From positions 1 through 40,371 of IMG/VR virus record IMGVR_UViG_3300023104_000106: a stretch of 40,371 nucleotides of DNA; one strand, written 5' to 3'. The translations under genes and the position numbers were made by a program. This document shows positions 32,159-39,731 of the stretch, in pieces; positions within the stretch are counted from its first letter, which is position 1, and each line of letters opens with the position of its first letter. The DNA is from a virus. Under the pieces are notes generated by a model. It was given only the letters and a program-made list of their open reading frames with translations, ran no database searches and was not told the DNA's origin.

Positions 32159-32490
32159 ATCTTTCAATAGACTACAAAGATTGTCATTTGTTGCTAAATA
32201 TGAAAGCCAAACTTATGCACAATTCGGCGTAGTTTTTAACAAAGGTAAAAAAATGAGATATTTTTCATACAATAATTATATTGCTGATTATTAAGAATTT
32301 ACTGTTGTTGTATGTAGCTATTCCCCTGTAAAATATAGACTTTTTACAATAAAAAGCAAGAAATTTTTAATTGTTTTTAAAAGTTTTATTTGAGTTAAAA
32401 CCTTAATTTTTGAGTTAAAAAAACCTAATTATAGAGCGGTACTAAAGCGAACGTATGTTTTAGGATTTTTTAAGCTAGTCGGCCACTTTT

Positions 32491-32595
32491 TCAAGCTCCA
32501 AATACCAGTCCTGACCAAACTGTAACTTCTAATTCTTTCCCTAAAGAACAAGCATCATCGCAAATATCCCATTTATCATAATTTACCGCTGCCAA
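32491..32595 (-). other. Possible remnant of a small gene
   Basis: From a TTG at 32595 the minus strand reads AAVNYDKWDICDDACSLGKE then LEVTVWSGLVFGA and stops at 32491. The composition is protein-like, but there is no ATG and a stop lies just upstream in frame. It may be a TTG-started 34-residue peptide or the end of a decayed gene behind the HTH gene at 32608. Nothing else is visible in 32295-32607. Confidence 0.22.
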
Positions 32596-32607
32596 TAATT
32601 ATTTTAC

Positions 32608-32814
32608 CTAATTGAAACAATCTAACTTTTTACTAAGTTCCTTTATAAACGTTATAAGATCCAGGTAATTTTTTTCGTTAAACGAATGCCTTTCATTTTT
32701 TCCGGTCTTTTTACTTCGGAATGTATCATAGGAAATTCCCATTGCGTGAGCTGCTTTTATGCCAGACATCCCGAAATCCTCAAGTACTTTGTTTATTTTT
32801 TCACCTGGTTCCAT
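32608..32814 (-). CDS. Small HTH regulator
   Basis: The 68 residues form a short XRE-like helix-turn-helix: KINKVLEDFGMSGIKAAHAM, GISYDTFRSKKTGKN, then FNEKNYLDLITFIKELSKKL. This size and pattern is common for Bacteroidota phage regulators. Minus-strand TAAATTTG near 32843-32850 is a possible -7 box. It is the only visible regulator close to the packaging promoters at 33690 and 34401, so it or an early HTH protein may control them. Confidence 0.6.
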   Translation of the reverse strand: MEPGEKINKVLEDFGMSGIKAAHAMGISYDTFRSKKTGKNERHSFNEKNYLDLITFIKELSKKLDCFN

Positions 32815-32882
32815 ATTGATATAATTATTACATTTACTGCAAATTTAATTTTAATAGTTAAGTTTCCTTTCTACAAAAGGTA

Positions 32883-32909
32883 AAACCTCTCCGATAAAGA
32901 GAGGTTTTT
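32883..32909. terminator. Terminator between the HTH gene and the next minus-strand gene
   Basis: AAACCTCTC (32883-32891) and GAGAGGTTT (32899-32907) are perfect arms. T runs follow on the plus strand, and a shorter one (four T) on the minus strand. It lies directly after the stop of the minus-strand gene at 32921-33208, which it probably ends. Confidence 0.75.
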
Positions 32910-32920
32910 TTGTTTCCGGA

Positions 32921-33208
32921 CTATTCTAAATATTTTCCGATCAATCTGTTTGCTGCTCCATAGGGAGAGTAAATGATGTCTTCCACTAAAAACAGCTTTG
33001 TGATATCTGGATTAGGAAAATCCCGGACCAGAACTTCTATCTTAGATCCAAAATGCGGAACTGTTGCCATTTTACAGACCAAAACCGTTTGTCCATTTTG
33101 AACCAATTGAATTTGAAAGCTCAATTCTTGATCAACGAAATCGATCAAAAATCCAGTTAATAGCCAATTGAAGAATCTCTTTTTAAATTTATATGTTTTC
33201 TTTTTCAT
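32921..33208 (-). CDS. Hypothetical phage protein
   Basis: The 95 residues have a basic start (MKKKTYKFKKRFFNWLLTGF) and a beta-rich rest (SFQIQLVQNGQTVLVCKMAT, SKIEVLVRDFPNPD, KLFLVEDIIYSPYG). It shares the leftward transcript that begins near 33604. No family recognised. Confidence 0.5.
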   Translation of the reverse strand: MKKKTYKFKKRFFNWLLTGFLIDFVDQELSFQIQLVQNGQTVLVCKMATVPHFGSKIEVLVRDFPNPDITKLFLVEDIIYSPYGAANRLIGKYLE

Positions 33209-33261
33209 GATGTTTTAAGGTTTTTAAAGAGGAGCCTTTCGACTCCTCTGGATTAATTAAA

Positions 33262-33567
33262 TTAAAGTAGCTTAAAGTGTCCGTTCGTTTTATGCATCCA
33301 CTTCTTTACTCCGTTATCGTTCTCAATTATAAACCTATAATCATCTGTTCGAAGAACTTTGTACTCTCTGGTTATTGTAAACTTACTAGAGAGATGTTTG
33401 AATACACATATGACCGTGTCATCTGGTTCAACTAACCTTAAGTCTCTGTAATCTCGGACCACTTTAAATCCTTGAGTCACTTTAACTTCTAATGCTTCTT
33501 TACGAACTTGCTCATGATAGCAGTTTACAATCTCAAGAGCTTTTAAGTACAATCTTGTTTCAATCAT
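33262..33567 (-). CDS. Hypothetical phage protein, divergent from the packaging genes
   Basis: The start at 33567 (MIETRLYLKALEIV) is preferred to 33624 or 33600, because the promoter TTG-N20-TATATTCG places the transcript start near 33604 and the sequence before 33567 is an A/T leader. The 101 residues show KVTQGFKVVRDYRDLRLVEP, DDTVICVFKHLSS and a KWMHKTNGHFKLL end, suggesting a small beta barrel. Its promoter carries a perfect inverted repeat, so it is regulated. Confidence 0.5.
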   Translation of the reverse strand: MIETRLYLKALEIVNCYHEQVRKEALEVKVTQGFKVVRDYRDLRLVEPDDTVICVFKHLSSKFTITREYKVLRTDDYRFIIENDNGVKKWMHKTNGHFKLL

Positions 33568-33610
33568 TGTTTTAAATTTAATTGTTAATAATTGTTTCAT
33601 TTCTACCCTA

Positions 33611-33642
33611 CGAATATACGACACAAAAATGTGTCGTACAAG
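33611..33642 (-). promoter_or_regulatory. Promoter with perfect operator in its spacer
   Basis: On the minus strand, TTG (33639-33641), exactly 20 bp, TATATTCG (33611-33618; one mismatch to TAnnTTTG). The spacer is filled by the inverted repeat TACGACACA-AAAA-TGTGTCGTA (33617-33638, plus strand; 9-bp perfect arms). A repressor bound there would block RNA polymerase. The operator also faces the packaging promoter 50 bp to the right, so both directions may be controlled together. Confidence 0.65.
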
Positions 33643-33657
33643 AGATTTTGAAACTTT

Positions 33658-33697
33658 AACATATTATGCAATAAAATAATATATTGTACTACTTTTG
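33658..33697 (+). promoter_or_regulatory. Packaging-gene promoter with AACATATT element, copy 1
   Basis: The -7 box TACTTTTG (33690-33697) has no -33 TTTG. Instead the preceding 30 bases (AACATATTATGCAATAAAATAA and on) closely match those before the second packaging promoter at 34369. The shared element probably binds a phage activator. Because the box lies inside the longer open frame from TTG 33684, TerS must start at ATG 33717. Confidence 0.55.
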
Positions 33698-33716
33698 TAT
33701 TGTTAATAGAATAACT

Positions 33717-34340
33717 ATGAAGATTAATAATTTGACTGAAAAACAGGAAGCCTTTTCTAATGCATACATAAGGATAGGTATTGGCTCGGAAGCTTATAAA
33801 GAAGCTGGTTATTCGTATTCAAACAAAAGCGATAAGTCAATTCATGAAGCAGCATGTAGAGTGTTAAACAACAGCAAGGTACAAGCAAGGATAAAAGAAT
33901 TGCAATCTGTTGTGGCCGAGATTGCCGAAAAAGAATTTAAGATCACATCAGAGGAAATGCTTCGTCATTTGAATATTCTTCGTAAAGCGAGAATCGATGA
34001 ATATGTTGAATACTATGAATATGAAGTTCCGATCACCACTACAACTGGAACCGGTAAAAACAAGAGTATTTCAACGACAATTGAAAAGAGGACCGAATTG
34101 AGATTAAAGACTTTCGACAAACTTAGCGAAGAGCAAAAGATGTGTATTGAAGGCATTAAGCAAACTAAGTACGGAATTGAGATTAAACTTCACGGTAAGG
34201 AGTGGAGTATTGAAAAGATCAATAAGCACATTGGATTCTACGAAAAGGATAATGATCAAAAGAAGGCAACTGTGGAAATTGTCAACCCGGAAGATCGCGA
34301 TGCCAGGATCGCTGCTTTAAAAGCAAAACTGCAAAGCTAA
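33717..34340 (+). CDS. terS: Terminase small subunit
   Basis: The 207-residue protein from ATG 33717 matches the Terminase_2 family: LTEKQEAFSNAYIRIGIGSE then AYKEAGYSYSN, a helix-turn-helix with EAACRVLNNSKVQARIKEL, a central oligomerisation part EFKITSEEMLRHLNILRKAR, and a C-terminal tail EDRDARIAALKAKL. TerS recognises the phage packaging site and brings TerL. It lies 1.3 kb ahead of TerL, separated by three small genes, and starts the rightward head operon. Confidence 0.82.
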   Translation: MKINNLTEKQEAFSNAYIRIGIGSEAYKEAGYSYSNKSDKSIHEAACRVLNNSKVQARIKELQSVVAEIAEKEFKITSEEMLRHLNILRKARIDEYVEYYEYEVPITTTTGTGKNKSISTTIEKRTELRLKTFDKLSEEQKMCIEGIKQTKYGIEIKLHGKEWSIEKINKHIGFYEKDNDQKKATVEIVNPEDRDARIAALKAKLQS

Positions 34341-34364
34341 CGCCTTTCAATAGCTTCATTAAAA

Positions 34365-34408
34365 AGCTAACATATTGTATGATAAAATAACAATATATGT
34401 TAGCTTTG
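34365..34408 (+). promoter_or_regulatory. Packaging-gene promoter with AACATATT element, copy 2
   Basis: AGCTAACATATTGT (34365-34378) and ACAATATATGTTAGCT (34390-34405) form an almost perfect inverted repeat around ATGATAAAATA, running into the -7 box TAGCTTTG (34401-34408). The core AACATATTGTATGATAAAA matches copy 1 before TerS apart from small shifts. There is no -33 TTTG here either. A shared phage activator or repressor site is the likely meaning. Confidence 0.6.
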
Positions 34409-34433
34409 TAAGGTTAACCAAAAACATCATATC

Positions 34434-34835
34434 ATGAGTATAGAAATTGTAAATGGCCGTGTATTCGTAGAAGGAAAAGAAACTATTGATCCGGCTTTAA
34501 TCGGGTATGCGGTTTTAGATATGGTAGAAGAAAAACAAAATATTGTGTTTCATAGCTTTCGTATAATCGTACAAGAAGATAAACCTCATGAATCAGTTGT
34601 AAAAGCTGGTGAAAAGCTTAAAGAAAGGCTGGAACCAGTTAAGGATAAAAGATTATTGTGGCTTGGAATCATTAACACCTGGTTAATTCAATTATTATTC
34701 ATCAGAATATTTAGCAATCGAAAAGATGGTGCTCATACTCATTACGGGATATTATATTGGGTTTGTCCGTTTACTGGATGGACATCGAACTATAAGATTA
34801 TCGGCAAAGAGATTAAATACAAACACTTTAAATAA
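34434..34835 (+). CDS. Hypothetical phage protein with hydrophobic segment
   Basis: The 133 residues begin with a short beta motif (MSIEIVNGRVFVEGKETIDP), then a helical part, then the hydrophobic LLWLGIINTWLIQLLFIRIF (about 83-102), and end HYGILYWVCPFTGWTSNYKI. The hydrophobic stretch could be a membrane or an interface helix. It is the first gene after the second packaging promoter. Function unknown. Confidence 0.5.
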   Translation: MSIEIVNGRVFVEGKETIDPALIGYAVLDMVEEKQNIVFHSFRIIVQEDKPHESVVKAGEKLKERLEPVKDKRLLWLGIINTWLIQLLFIRIFSNRKDGAHTHYGILYWVCPFTGWTSNYKIIGKEIKYKHFK

Positions 34836-34840
34836 ATACT

Positions 34841-35092
34841 ATGAGTACAATTAAATTAGGCATTTTAGCCAAAGACAAAGTATCCGGATTCGTCGGAATC
34901 ATTACAGGAAAAGCAAATTACATTACAGGATGTGAGCAATATCTACTTGTTCCGAAAGCATCTGAATCAAATGATTACAAAACAGGCCAATGGTTTGATA
35001 AAGGAAGGTTAGATTATATTTCTGAGGGAGTTACTGCTGAAGATGTAAATGCTTCAGACGATGGATGTGATCTTCAAGCTCCAATTAAATAA
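34841..35092 (+). CDS. Conserved small phage protein
   Basis: The 83 residues start with a compact SH3-like pattern: LGILAKDKVSGFVGIITGKA, NYITGCEQYLLVPK, GQWFDKGRLDYI, typical of small phage proteins seen next to terminase or replication genes. The tail is acidic. It follows the previous gene by 5 bp and the exonuclease starts 2 bp later. No assigned function. Confidence 0.55.
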   Translation: MSTIKLGILAKDKVSGFVGIITGKANYITGCEQYLLVPKASESNDYKTGQWFDKGRLDYISEGVTAEDVNASDDGCDLQAPIK

Positions 35093-35094
35093 CT

Positions 35095-35634
35095 ATGAAA
35101 GGCTTTTTAGATATTGAAACAGGCGGTTTCTCCATTACCAAAAACGGAATATGTGAAATCGCGATAGTGGCAGTTGACCATGATCTAAATTACGTGGATA
35201 CTTTCCATTGTTTGATTAAGCCATACACCCGTGATGATGATACTGACGAGCTCGTATCTTATAAAGATGATGCGATGGCGGTAAATAGTCTGACAGTGGA
35301 AAAGCTAATTGAATTTGGTATTGACGTTGAGGTTGCTGTGGAGGAAATGTACAATTTCATTATCAAGCACGGAATTGTAGAAATCATTGGTCATAATTCA
35401 AAAGTATTTGATGTTCCAAGAATTAAATATTTGCTTCAAAGATTTATGTCAATTGATTTAGGGCCATTAATCAATGAAGATGATACAATGAAGATAGCAA
35501 AGGAAAGGTTAAACCTGGCATCATATAAACTAGGCTGCTTATGCGATCATTTTGGAATTGTAAACACTAATGCTCACTCTGCTGTAGGTGATGCCTTAGC
35601 GACTTTAGAACTATACAAAAAACTTATTGCTTAA
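35095..35634 (+). CDS. DEDDh 3'-5' exonuclease (DnaQ-like)
   Basis: The 179 residues carry the complete DEDDh set: DIETGG (Asp6, Glu8), HNSKVFDVPR (Asp106) and AHSAVGDAL (His161, Asp166). It is the size of phage single-domain DnaQ/RNase T-like enzymes. It ends exactly where TerL begins (no gap), which ties it to packaging-time expression rather than replication. Trimming of DNA ends or degradation of host nucleic acid are possible roles. Catalytic competence is supported by the motif; the role is inferred. Confidence 0.85.
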   Translation: MKGFLDIETGGFSITKNGICEIAIVAVDHDLNYVDTFHCLIKPYTRDDDTDELVSYKDDAMAVNSLTVEKLIEFGIDVEVAVEEMYNFIIKHGIVEIIGHNSKVFDVPRIKYLLQRFMSIDLGPLINEDDTMKIAKERLNLASYKLGCLCDHFGIVNTNAHSAVGDALATLELYKKLIA

Positions 35635-37143
35635 ATGTCAACGATTACCGATGATGAATTAATAGAACTCGAATTCCTTGTGACTCAAAAAGAGCTGCAA
35701 GGAAGCTTGTTTGAATTCACAAAGTTTTTTTGGAATACCATTATCACAGATGAGTATGTTCATAATTTTCATATTGAATATCTGTGTGATGAAATACAAC
35801 TTGTGGTTGATAAATATGTTTTAGATCGTGAACCTCACATACCAAATGATAAGTGGTATGACGGAATTACCGACAACATACAAAAGAATTTAATCGTTAA
35901 CGTGCCTCCAGGTACTTCTAAAAGTACAATTACATCCCGTATTCTTCCGGCATGGATTTGGTCTGTTGACAGCTCCAAAACGGTAATGACAAATACTGTT
36001 TCGTCAAGTAATGCAAATGAGTTTTCTTCAAAATCAAAAGATATCATTCAAAGTGAGTTATTCAAAACCTACTTCCCGAATGTTTTTATTAGAAGAGATG
36101 TATCTGCAAAAACATTTTATCAAACTGAAAAAGGCGGTGTTAGATTTTCGTATTCAACATTCGGATCCGTAATTGGAAAACACGCAAGTATTTTAATTGA
36201 TGATGATAGGATGGATCTACAAATCGCTGATAGTTCCGCTGACCGTAAGAGAGCGATTAATCAATTTAAAGCTTATCAGACCAGAAAGAAAGATAAAGCA
36301 AAAACGCCTTATATTTTAATGGAACAAAGGCTTTCAAATAAAGACACTACTGCTCACTGTTTAAGTGTTTTTAAAGAAGAGTGTCGTCATATATGTTTGC
36401 CGGCTGAAAACTTATATAAAAACATCGAACCAAAAGGCATTGAGAAATTTTATATAGATGGGTTATTGGATCCTGTTCGCTTAAGTCCGGAGATACTGAA
36501 ATCTACAAGAATGGGTTTAACTGACGAATCTAAACCGATATCAGAATTAGCCTTTAATATCCAATTCAATCAAGCATCTGAAACGTCTGAAGGATTGCTT
36601 TATGGTAAATTGAACTTTGTTAAATCACTACCAGAAAATAGAGAAGGAATTATTAGAATGTCATTTACTGATGTTGCTGATACCGGAGGGGATTACTTTG
36701 CAACTCCATTTGCTGAGATCAACAAAAACAAAATATATGTTTTTGATGCTATATACACCCAAGAGGGTAGCGGTATAACATCTAAGAAGATCAAACAAAA
36801 GATCGAAACTCACGAATCTATTGTAAATAAAATTGAGGTGAACAATCAGGGAAGTGTATTTGTGACCTTAATGCAAACAATGGGTGTAAATGTTTCCGGA
36901 TACTATTCTGATGGGAATAAAGAGCAGCGAATTAGTGCCTGGGCACAATTTATTTCTTATATCTATTTTGTTGAGCCAAACGAAAACAGTTCCACTGAAT
37001 ATCGACAGTTTATCAAACACTTACAGTCCTATCCTGCAATTGGAAAACATGATGATGGCCATGATGATGCAGAAGATGCTATTACAGAACTGATGAGGTA
37101 CATCTGGACCAATATGCGTCACTTATTTATGATTCAACCTTAG
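35635..37143 (+). CDS. terL: Terminase large subunit
   Basis: A 502-residue TerL with the ATPase in the first half: the deviant Walker A VNVPPGTSKST (about 88-98) and Walker B ILIDDDRMD (about 187-195). The RNase H-like nuclease is in the second half: FTDVADTGGDYFATPFAEIN, and the final Asp motif HDDAEDAITEL. It powers DNA into the capsid and cuts the concatemer. Walker A with PPGTSKST is a normal variant for terminases. The gene starts directly after the exonuclease stop. Confidence 0.88.
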   Translation: MSTITDDELIELEFLVTQKELQGSLFEFTKFFWNTIITDEYVHNFHIEYLCDEIQLVVDKYVLDREPHIPNDKWYDGITDNIQKNLIVNVPPGTSKSTITSRILPAWIWSVDSSKTVMTNTVSSSNANEFSSKSKDIIQSELFKTYFPNVFIRRDVSAKTFYQTEKGGVRFSYSTFGSVIGKHASILIDDDRMDLQIADSSADRKRAINQFKAYQTRKKDKAKTPYILMEQRLSNKDTTAHCLSVFKEECRHICLPAENLYKNIEPKGIEKFYIDGLLDPVRLSPEILKSTRMGLTDESKPISELAFNIQFNQASETSEGLLYGKLNFVKSLPENREGIIRMSFTDVADTGGDYFATPFAEINKNKIYVFDAIYTQEGSGITSKKIKQKIETHESIVNKIEVNNQGSVFVTLMQTMGVNVSGYYSDGNKEQRISAWAQFISYIYFVEPNENSSTEYRQFIKHLQSYPAIGKHDDGHDDAEDAITELMRYIWTNMRHLFMIQP

Positions 37144-37164
37144 ACTTCAAATAAATTAAAATAA

Positions 37165-37207
37165 TTATTTAGAATGATTCTAAATAACAAAATTATTTTT
37201 ACATTTG
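37165..37207 (+). promoter_or_regulatory. Fur-box-like palindrome overlapping a promoter
   Basis: TTATTTAGAAT-G-ATTCTAAATAA (37165-37187) is a perfect palindrome with 11-bp arms, 13 bp ahead of the -7 box TACATTTG (37200-37207). It covers the place of the -33 element, where a repressor would block transcription. The pattern TTTAGAATnATTCTAAA resembles Fur boxes of Bacteroidota. The promoter would drive the zinc-finger, portal, protease and capsid genes. Confidence 0.6.
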
Positions 37208-37229
37208 TTTCATAATTATTTACTGAATT

Positions 37230-37493
37230 ATGACTAATCAAAATCTTGTTACTCTAACATTTACCGAAATCAAGTGTCCTTGCTGTGGCAGACATTTGGA
37301 TAAAGTAAAATTGATTGGTGAAATAAGCATTTCAAGAAAGTGTAAATCATGTAAAAATAACATTGTTACTGATCTTTTGGATAATAAAATTATCAGCAAT
37401 AAAATTGATGCCATCGAGAATTCGAAAGACATTTTGAGTCCAAATAGATTTATTAATAACCGTAATCCACTCAAGGATAATCAAAGATCATAG
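37230..37493 (+). CDS. Small zinc-ribbon protein (Com-like)
   Basis: The 87 residues show CPCCGRHL and, 17 residues on, CKSCKNNI, a two-knuckle zinc ribbon resembling the Mu Com translational regulator. The rest is charged and probably flexible. The gene is directly behind the palindromic promoter and its last codons overlap the presumed true N-terminal codons of the portal gene. A translational or assembly regulator role is inferred by analogy to Com only. Confidence 0.6.
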   Translation: MTNQNLVTLTFTEIKCPCCGRHLDKVKLIGEISISRKCKSCKNNIVTDLLDNKIISNKIDAIENSKDILSPNRFINNRNPLKDNQRS

Positions 37494-37564
37494 GCTTCTG
37501 GGAATCTTTAAGAACATTTAGATTTGGTATAGAAACCAAAAACGATTCTATTAATGGCCATCCG

Positions 37565-38683
37565 GTGAGGATGGAAATTGATGTTTTCGGTATTGGCACA
37601 AATGATAAGAAAACTTTCTATCCTGATTCTACAAAGTTTGTGAAGCTTCAAAAAGAAAACTACGTCTTAAACAATGTTTTCAATAAAATCGCAAGCAAAT
37701 TATCAAGCGCTCAATTTACAACAGAATCTGGAAGTGGTGAAATGCTTGATAAAATCAATAATCCAAATGATTCTCAATCAAAAGAAGAGTTTTTAAAAGA
37801 GTTTTCAATCTTTTTATTGTCTTCTGGATGGACCGCGATGTGGAAGAAGTATAAATCTTTTGGCAATTTCAAAACGTTAGAGCTCATAAATTTAAATCCT
37901 GATAACACAGAAGTAAATGAAACTACTCTAACAACTGAGATAGATGGTAAATCGGAAACGATTTTACTTACTGATGTTATTTTGTTTTATGACAGTGTGA
38001 GAAATAACAAAAACAAAAAAGGTTATTCCAGGATTACACCTTTAAGAACTCAGATAAACAATATTAAAGATGCACAGATTGCAAAAGGTATTCAAATTGA
38101 GAATTCAGGAACAACAATAGTTTCACCAAAGCAAACCGCAGCAGGAAGTAACATCGACGAAGGTTTAAACGCTCCAGTTCCTCAATTAGGAGGTGGATTA
38201 AAAACCCAAAAGGATGAAATGGAAGATCGATTTAGCAGTCGAGGTCTTGTAAATAGAATCATTGTTTCATCAAAAGGACTGGATGCGAAGAATCTTTCAG
38301 CTGAACTAAATACAGTTAAGTTTCATGAAATAGTAGAGACGGACATTCTTGCAGTTTATGATGCTTATAATTTTCCGGTTGAGTTGAGTCCATACGGTAA
38401 AAACGCAACTTTCGAAAACAAAGAAGTTGCTGAGGTTGGTCTGATTGAAAATGAAGTAGCTCCTTTGGCCGAGAATTTAATCAATTCTCTAAATGCAGAA
38501 TTTGAGAAAAAAGAGCCTTTGGATGTTGATTTTAATCACTTGAATTCCATGTCAGTTATTCAAGAAAGAATACAAGCTACAAATGGTAAAACTATTGATC
38601 AGTATGGAGTTTTATTCGATAAGAAAATCATTTCTGATAAGGAGTATAAGGACATTATGAAATCTAAAAAAATATTGACATGA
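37565..38683 (+). CDS. Phage portal protein (HK97-like)
   Basis: From GTG 37565 the product has 372 residues with the portal pattern: NYVLNNVFNKIASKLSSAQF, FLLSSGWTAMWKKY, INLNPDNTEV, GYSRITPLRTQINNIKDAQI, and the C-terminal clip region with NFPVELSPYGKNATFENKEV. The portal is the dodecameric DNA gate of the head. The frame is open further upstream to 37481, and the codons from 37490 (IGFWESLRTFRFGIE) look like a real portal N-terminus, but no ATG, GTG or TTG is there. The true start may be a rare ATA at 37490. It overlaps the next gene by 4 bp. Confidence 0.82.
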   Translation: MRMEIDVFGIGTNDKKTFYPDSTKFVKLQKENYVLNNVFNKIASKLSSAQFTTESGSGEMLDKINNPNDSQSKEEFLKEFSIFLLSSGWTAMWKKYKSFGNFKTLELINLNPDNTEVNETTLTTEIDGKSETILLTDVILFYDSVRNNKNKKGYSRITPLRTQINNIKDAQIAKGIQIENSGTTIVSPKQTAAGSNIDEGLNAPVPQLGGGLKTQKDEMEDRFSSRGLVNRIIVSSKGLDAKNLSAELNTVKFHEIVETDILAVYDAYNFPVELSPYGKNATFENKEVAEVGLIENEVAPLAENLINSLNAEFEKKEPLDVDFNHLNSMSVIQERIQATNGKTIDQYGVLFDKKIISDKEYKDIMKSKKILT

Positions 38684-38820
38684 GCCAGTTAGATAAAAAG
38701 TTGCCGAATGATGCTGAAAAGCTTAAAAAAATAGCTGAACAAACTGAAAATCCTCAAATGAAAAGAGCGATTGAAAGTAGATTAAAAATAGTCGATAAGG
38801 ACCAAACTGTACACAAATGA
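38680..38820 (+). CDS. 46-residue charged head-operon protein
   Basis: ATGA overlaps tie it to both neighbours: its ATG overlaps the portal stop, and its own stop overlaps the protease start. The product is charged and helical (LPNDAEKLKKIAEQTENPQM, then KRAIESRLKIVDKDQT). It may be a head-assembly accessory; no family recognised. Confidence 0.55.
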   Translation: MSQLDKKLPNDAEKLKKIAEQTENPQMKRAIESRLKIVDKDQTVHK

Positions 38821-39713
38821 TTTACTGTAAAGAACTAAACAAAAACTTCGAAGAAAAGGACGATATGCTTATCGCATTATCAAAAAACCTCTCTGCTGTA
38901 ATTGATGCTAAGAAATCAATGTACAAAGAAGCTGACGGTTATGGAGTAGAGATCACAGTAGATGGCGCAACTAAAGAAGTTTTAGATACATTGAAAGGAA
39001 TTACAATGAAATCATTTGGTCAGGTTGAGAAATCAATTGATTATATGAAGGAAGCAAATCTTCCTAACATAATTGTAAAAGTAATTTCAAATACTACAAA
39101 TTTCTTTGACTCTCATCGTGATGTTCATTTAGATAACATTTGGAATAAAACTATTTCTGATAATAAAAACGGTTTTGATCATCTCCAGGAACATAAGAAC
39201 GGATTTTTATATCTGATATCTGAAAACTGCAAAACTAAGATTCTTAAAACGACTTTTAAAGAATTAGGTTTTGATTATGAAGGTAAGACTCAAGCTTTAC
39301 AGCATATTTCAGAGATAGATCCAATTAGAAACCTTTTCATGTATAATCAATATGCAAATAAGTGGGTGAAAAACCACTCTGTAGGCATGAGATATATTGG
39401 AGAGATCATCTTTTGTGCAAATACAGAAGTTGAATACATGAAAGAGTACAAAGATAATTGGGATAAATATTATTCAATTATTGCAAATAAAGAAGATGTT
39501 GATGAGGTAGGTTATTTCTGGGCGATACCACAAGCTAGACTTATGGAATTCTCAGCTGTTCCGAAAGGAAGTAATCCTGTTACACCAACTTTAGAAATAA
39601 CACAAGCCGAAAAATCACTTGAGGATAATGAAGATCCTGAAGCCGAAAAATCACTTGAAACAACTGAGCCGCCATTGAGCACTCAACCTGAGAAAAAAAG
39701 AATATTCATTTAA
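38817..39713 (+). CDS. Prohead maturation protease
   Basis: The 298 residues fit the prohead protease (HK97 gp4/S78) pattern, with modest similarity by eye. FFDSHRDVHLDNIW precedes the catalytic-His-like DHLQEHKNG, NHSVGMRYIG would hold the nucleophile Ser, and LMEFSAVPKGSNPVTPTLE is the conserved end of the protease core. The last 35 residues are acidic and include a direct repeat (AEKSLEDNEDPE and AEKSLETTEPP; nucleotide copies of 19 bp at 39604 and 39640). It would cleave capsid N-termini during head maturation. Its location between portal and capsid genes supports the call. Confidence 0.72.
   Translation: MIYCKELNKNFEEKDDMLIALSKNLSAVIDAKKSMYKEADGYGVEITVDGATKEVLDTLKGITMKSFGQVEKSIDYMKEANLPNIIVKVISNTTNFFDSHRDVHLDNIWNKTISDNKNGFDHLQEHKNGFLYLISENCKTKILKTTFKELGFDYEGKTQALQHISEIDPIRNLFMYNQYANKWVKNHSVGMRYIGEIIFCANTEVEYMKEYKDNWDKYYSIIANKEDVDEVGYFWAIPQARLMEFSAVPKGSNPVTPTLEITQAEKSLEDNEDPEAEKSLETTEPPLSTQPEKKRIFI
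39604..39658 (+). repeat. 19-bp direct repeat in the protease tail
   Basis: AAGCCGAAAAATCACTTGA occurs at 39604-39622 and 39640-39658, 36 bp apart (12 codons, same frame). It codes AEKSLE twice in the acidic tail and suggests a recent in-frame duplication. Confidence 0.8.
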
Positions 39714-39731
39714 TTAAAAAAAGACAAAATC

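Noticed and set aside
32073-32294. Open frame of 73 codons on the plus strand
   Set aside because: A very strong terminator (32119-32158) lies inside it and the amino-acid sequence simply follows the hairpin; treated as part of a candidate small RNA.
33684-33716. TTG start for the terminase small subunit
   Set aside because: It overlaps the -7 box TACTTTTG; ATG 33717 gives the normal TerS N-terminus.
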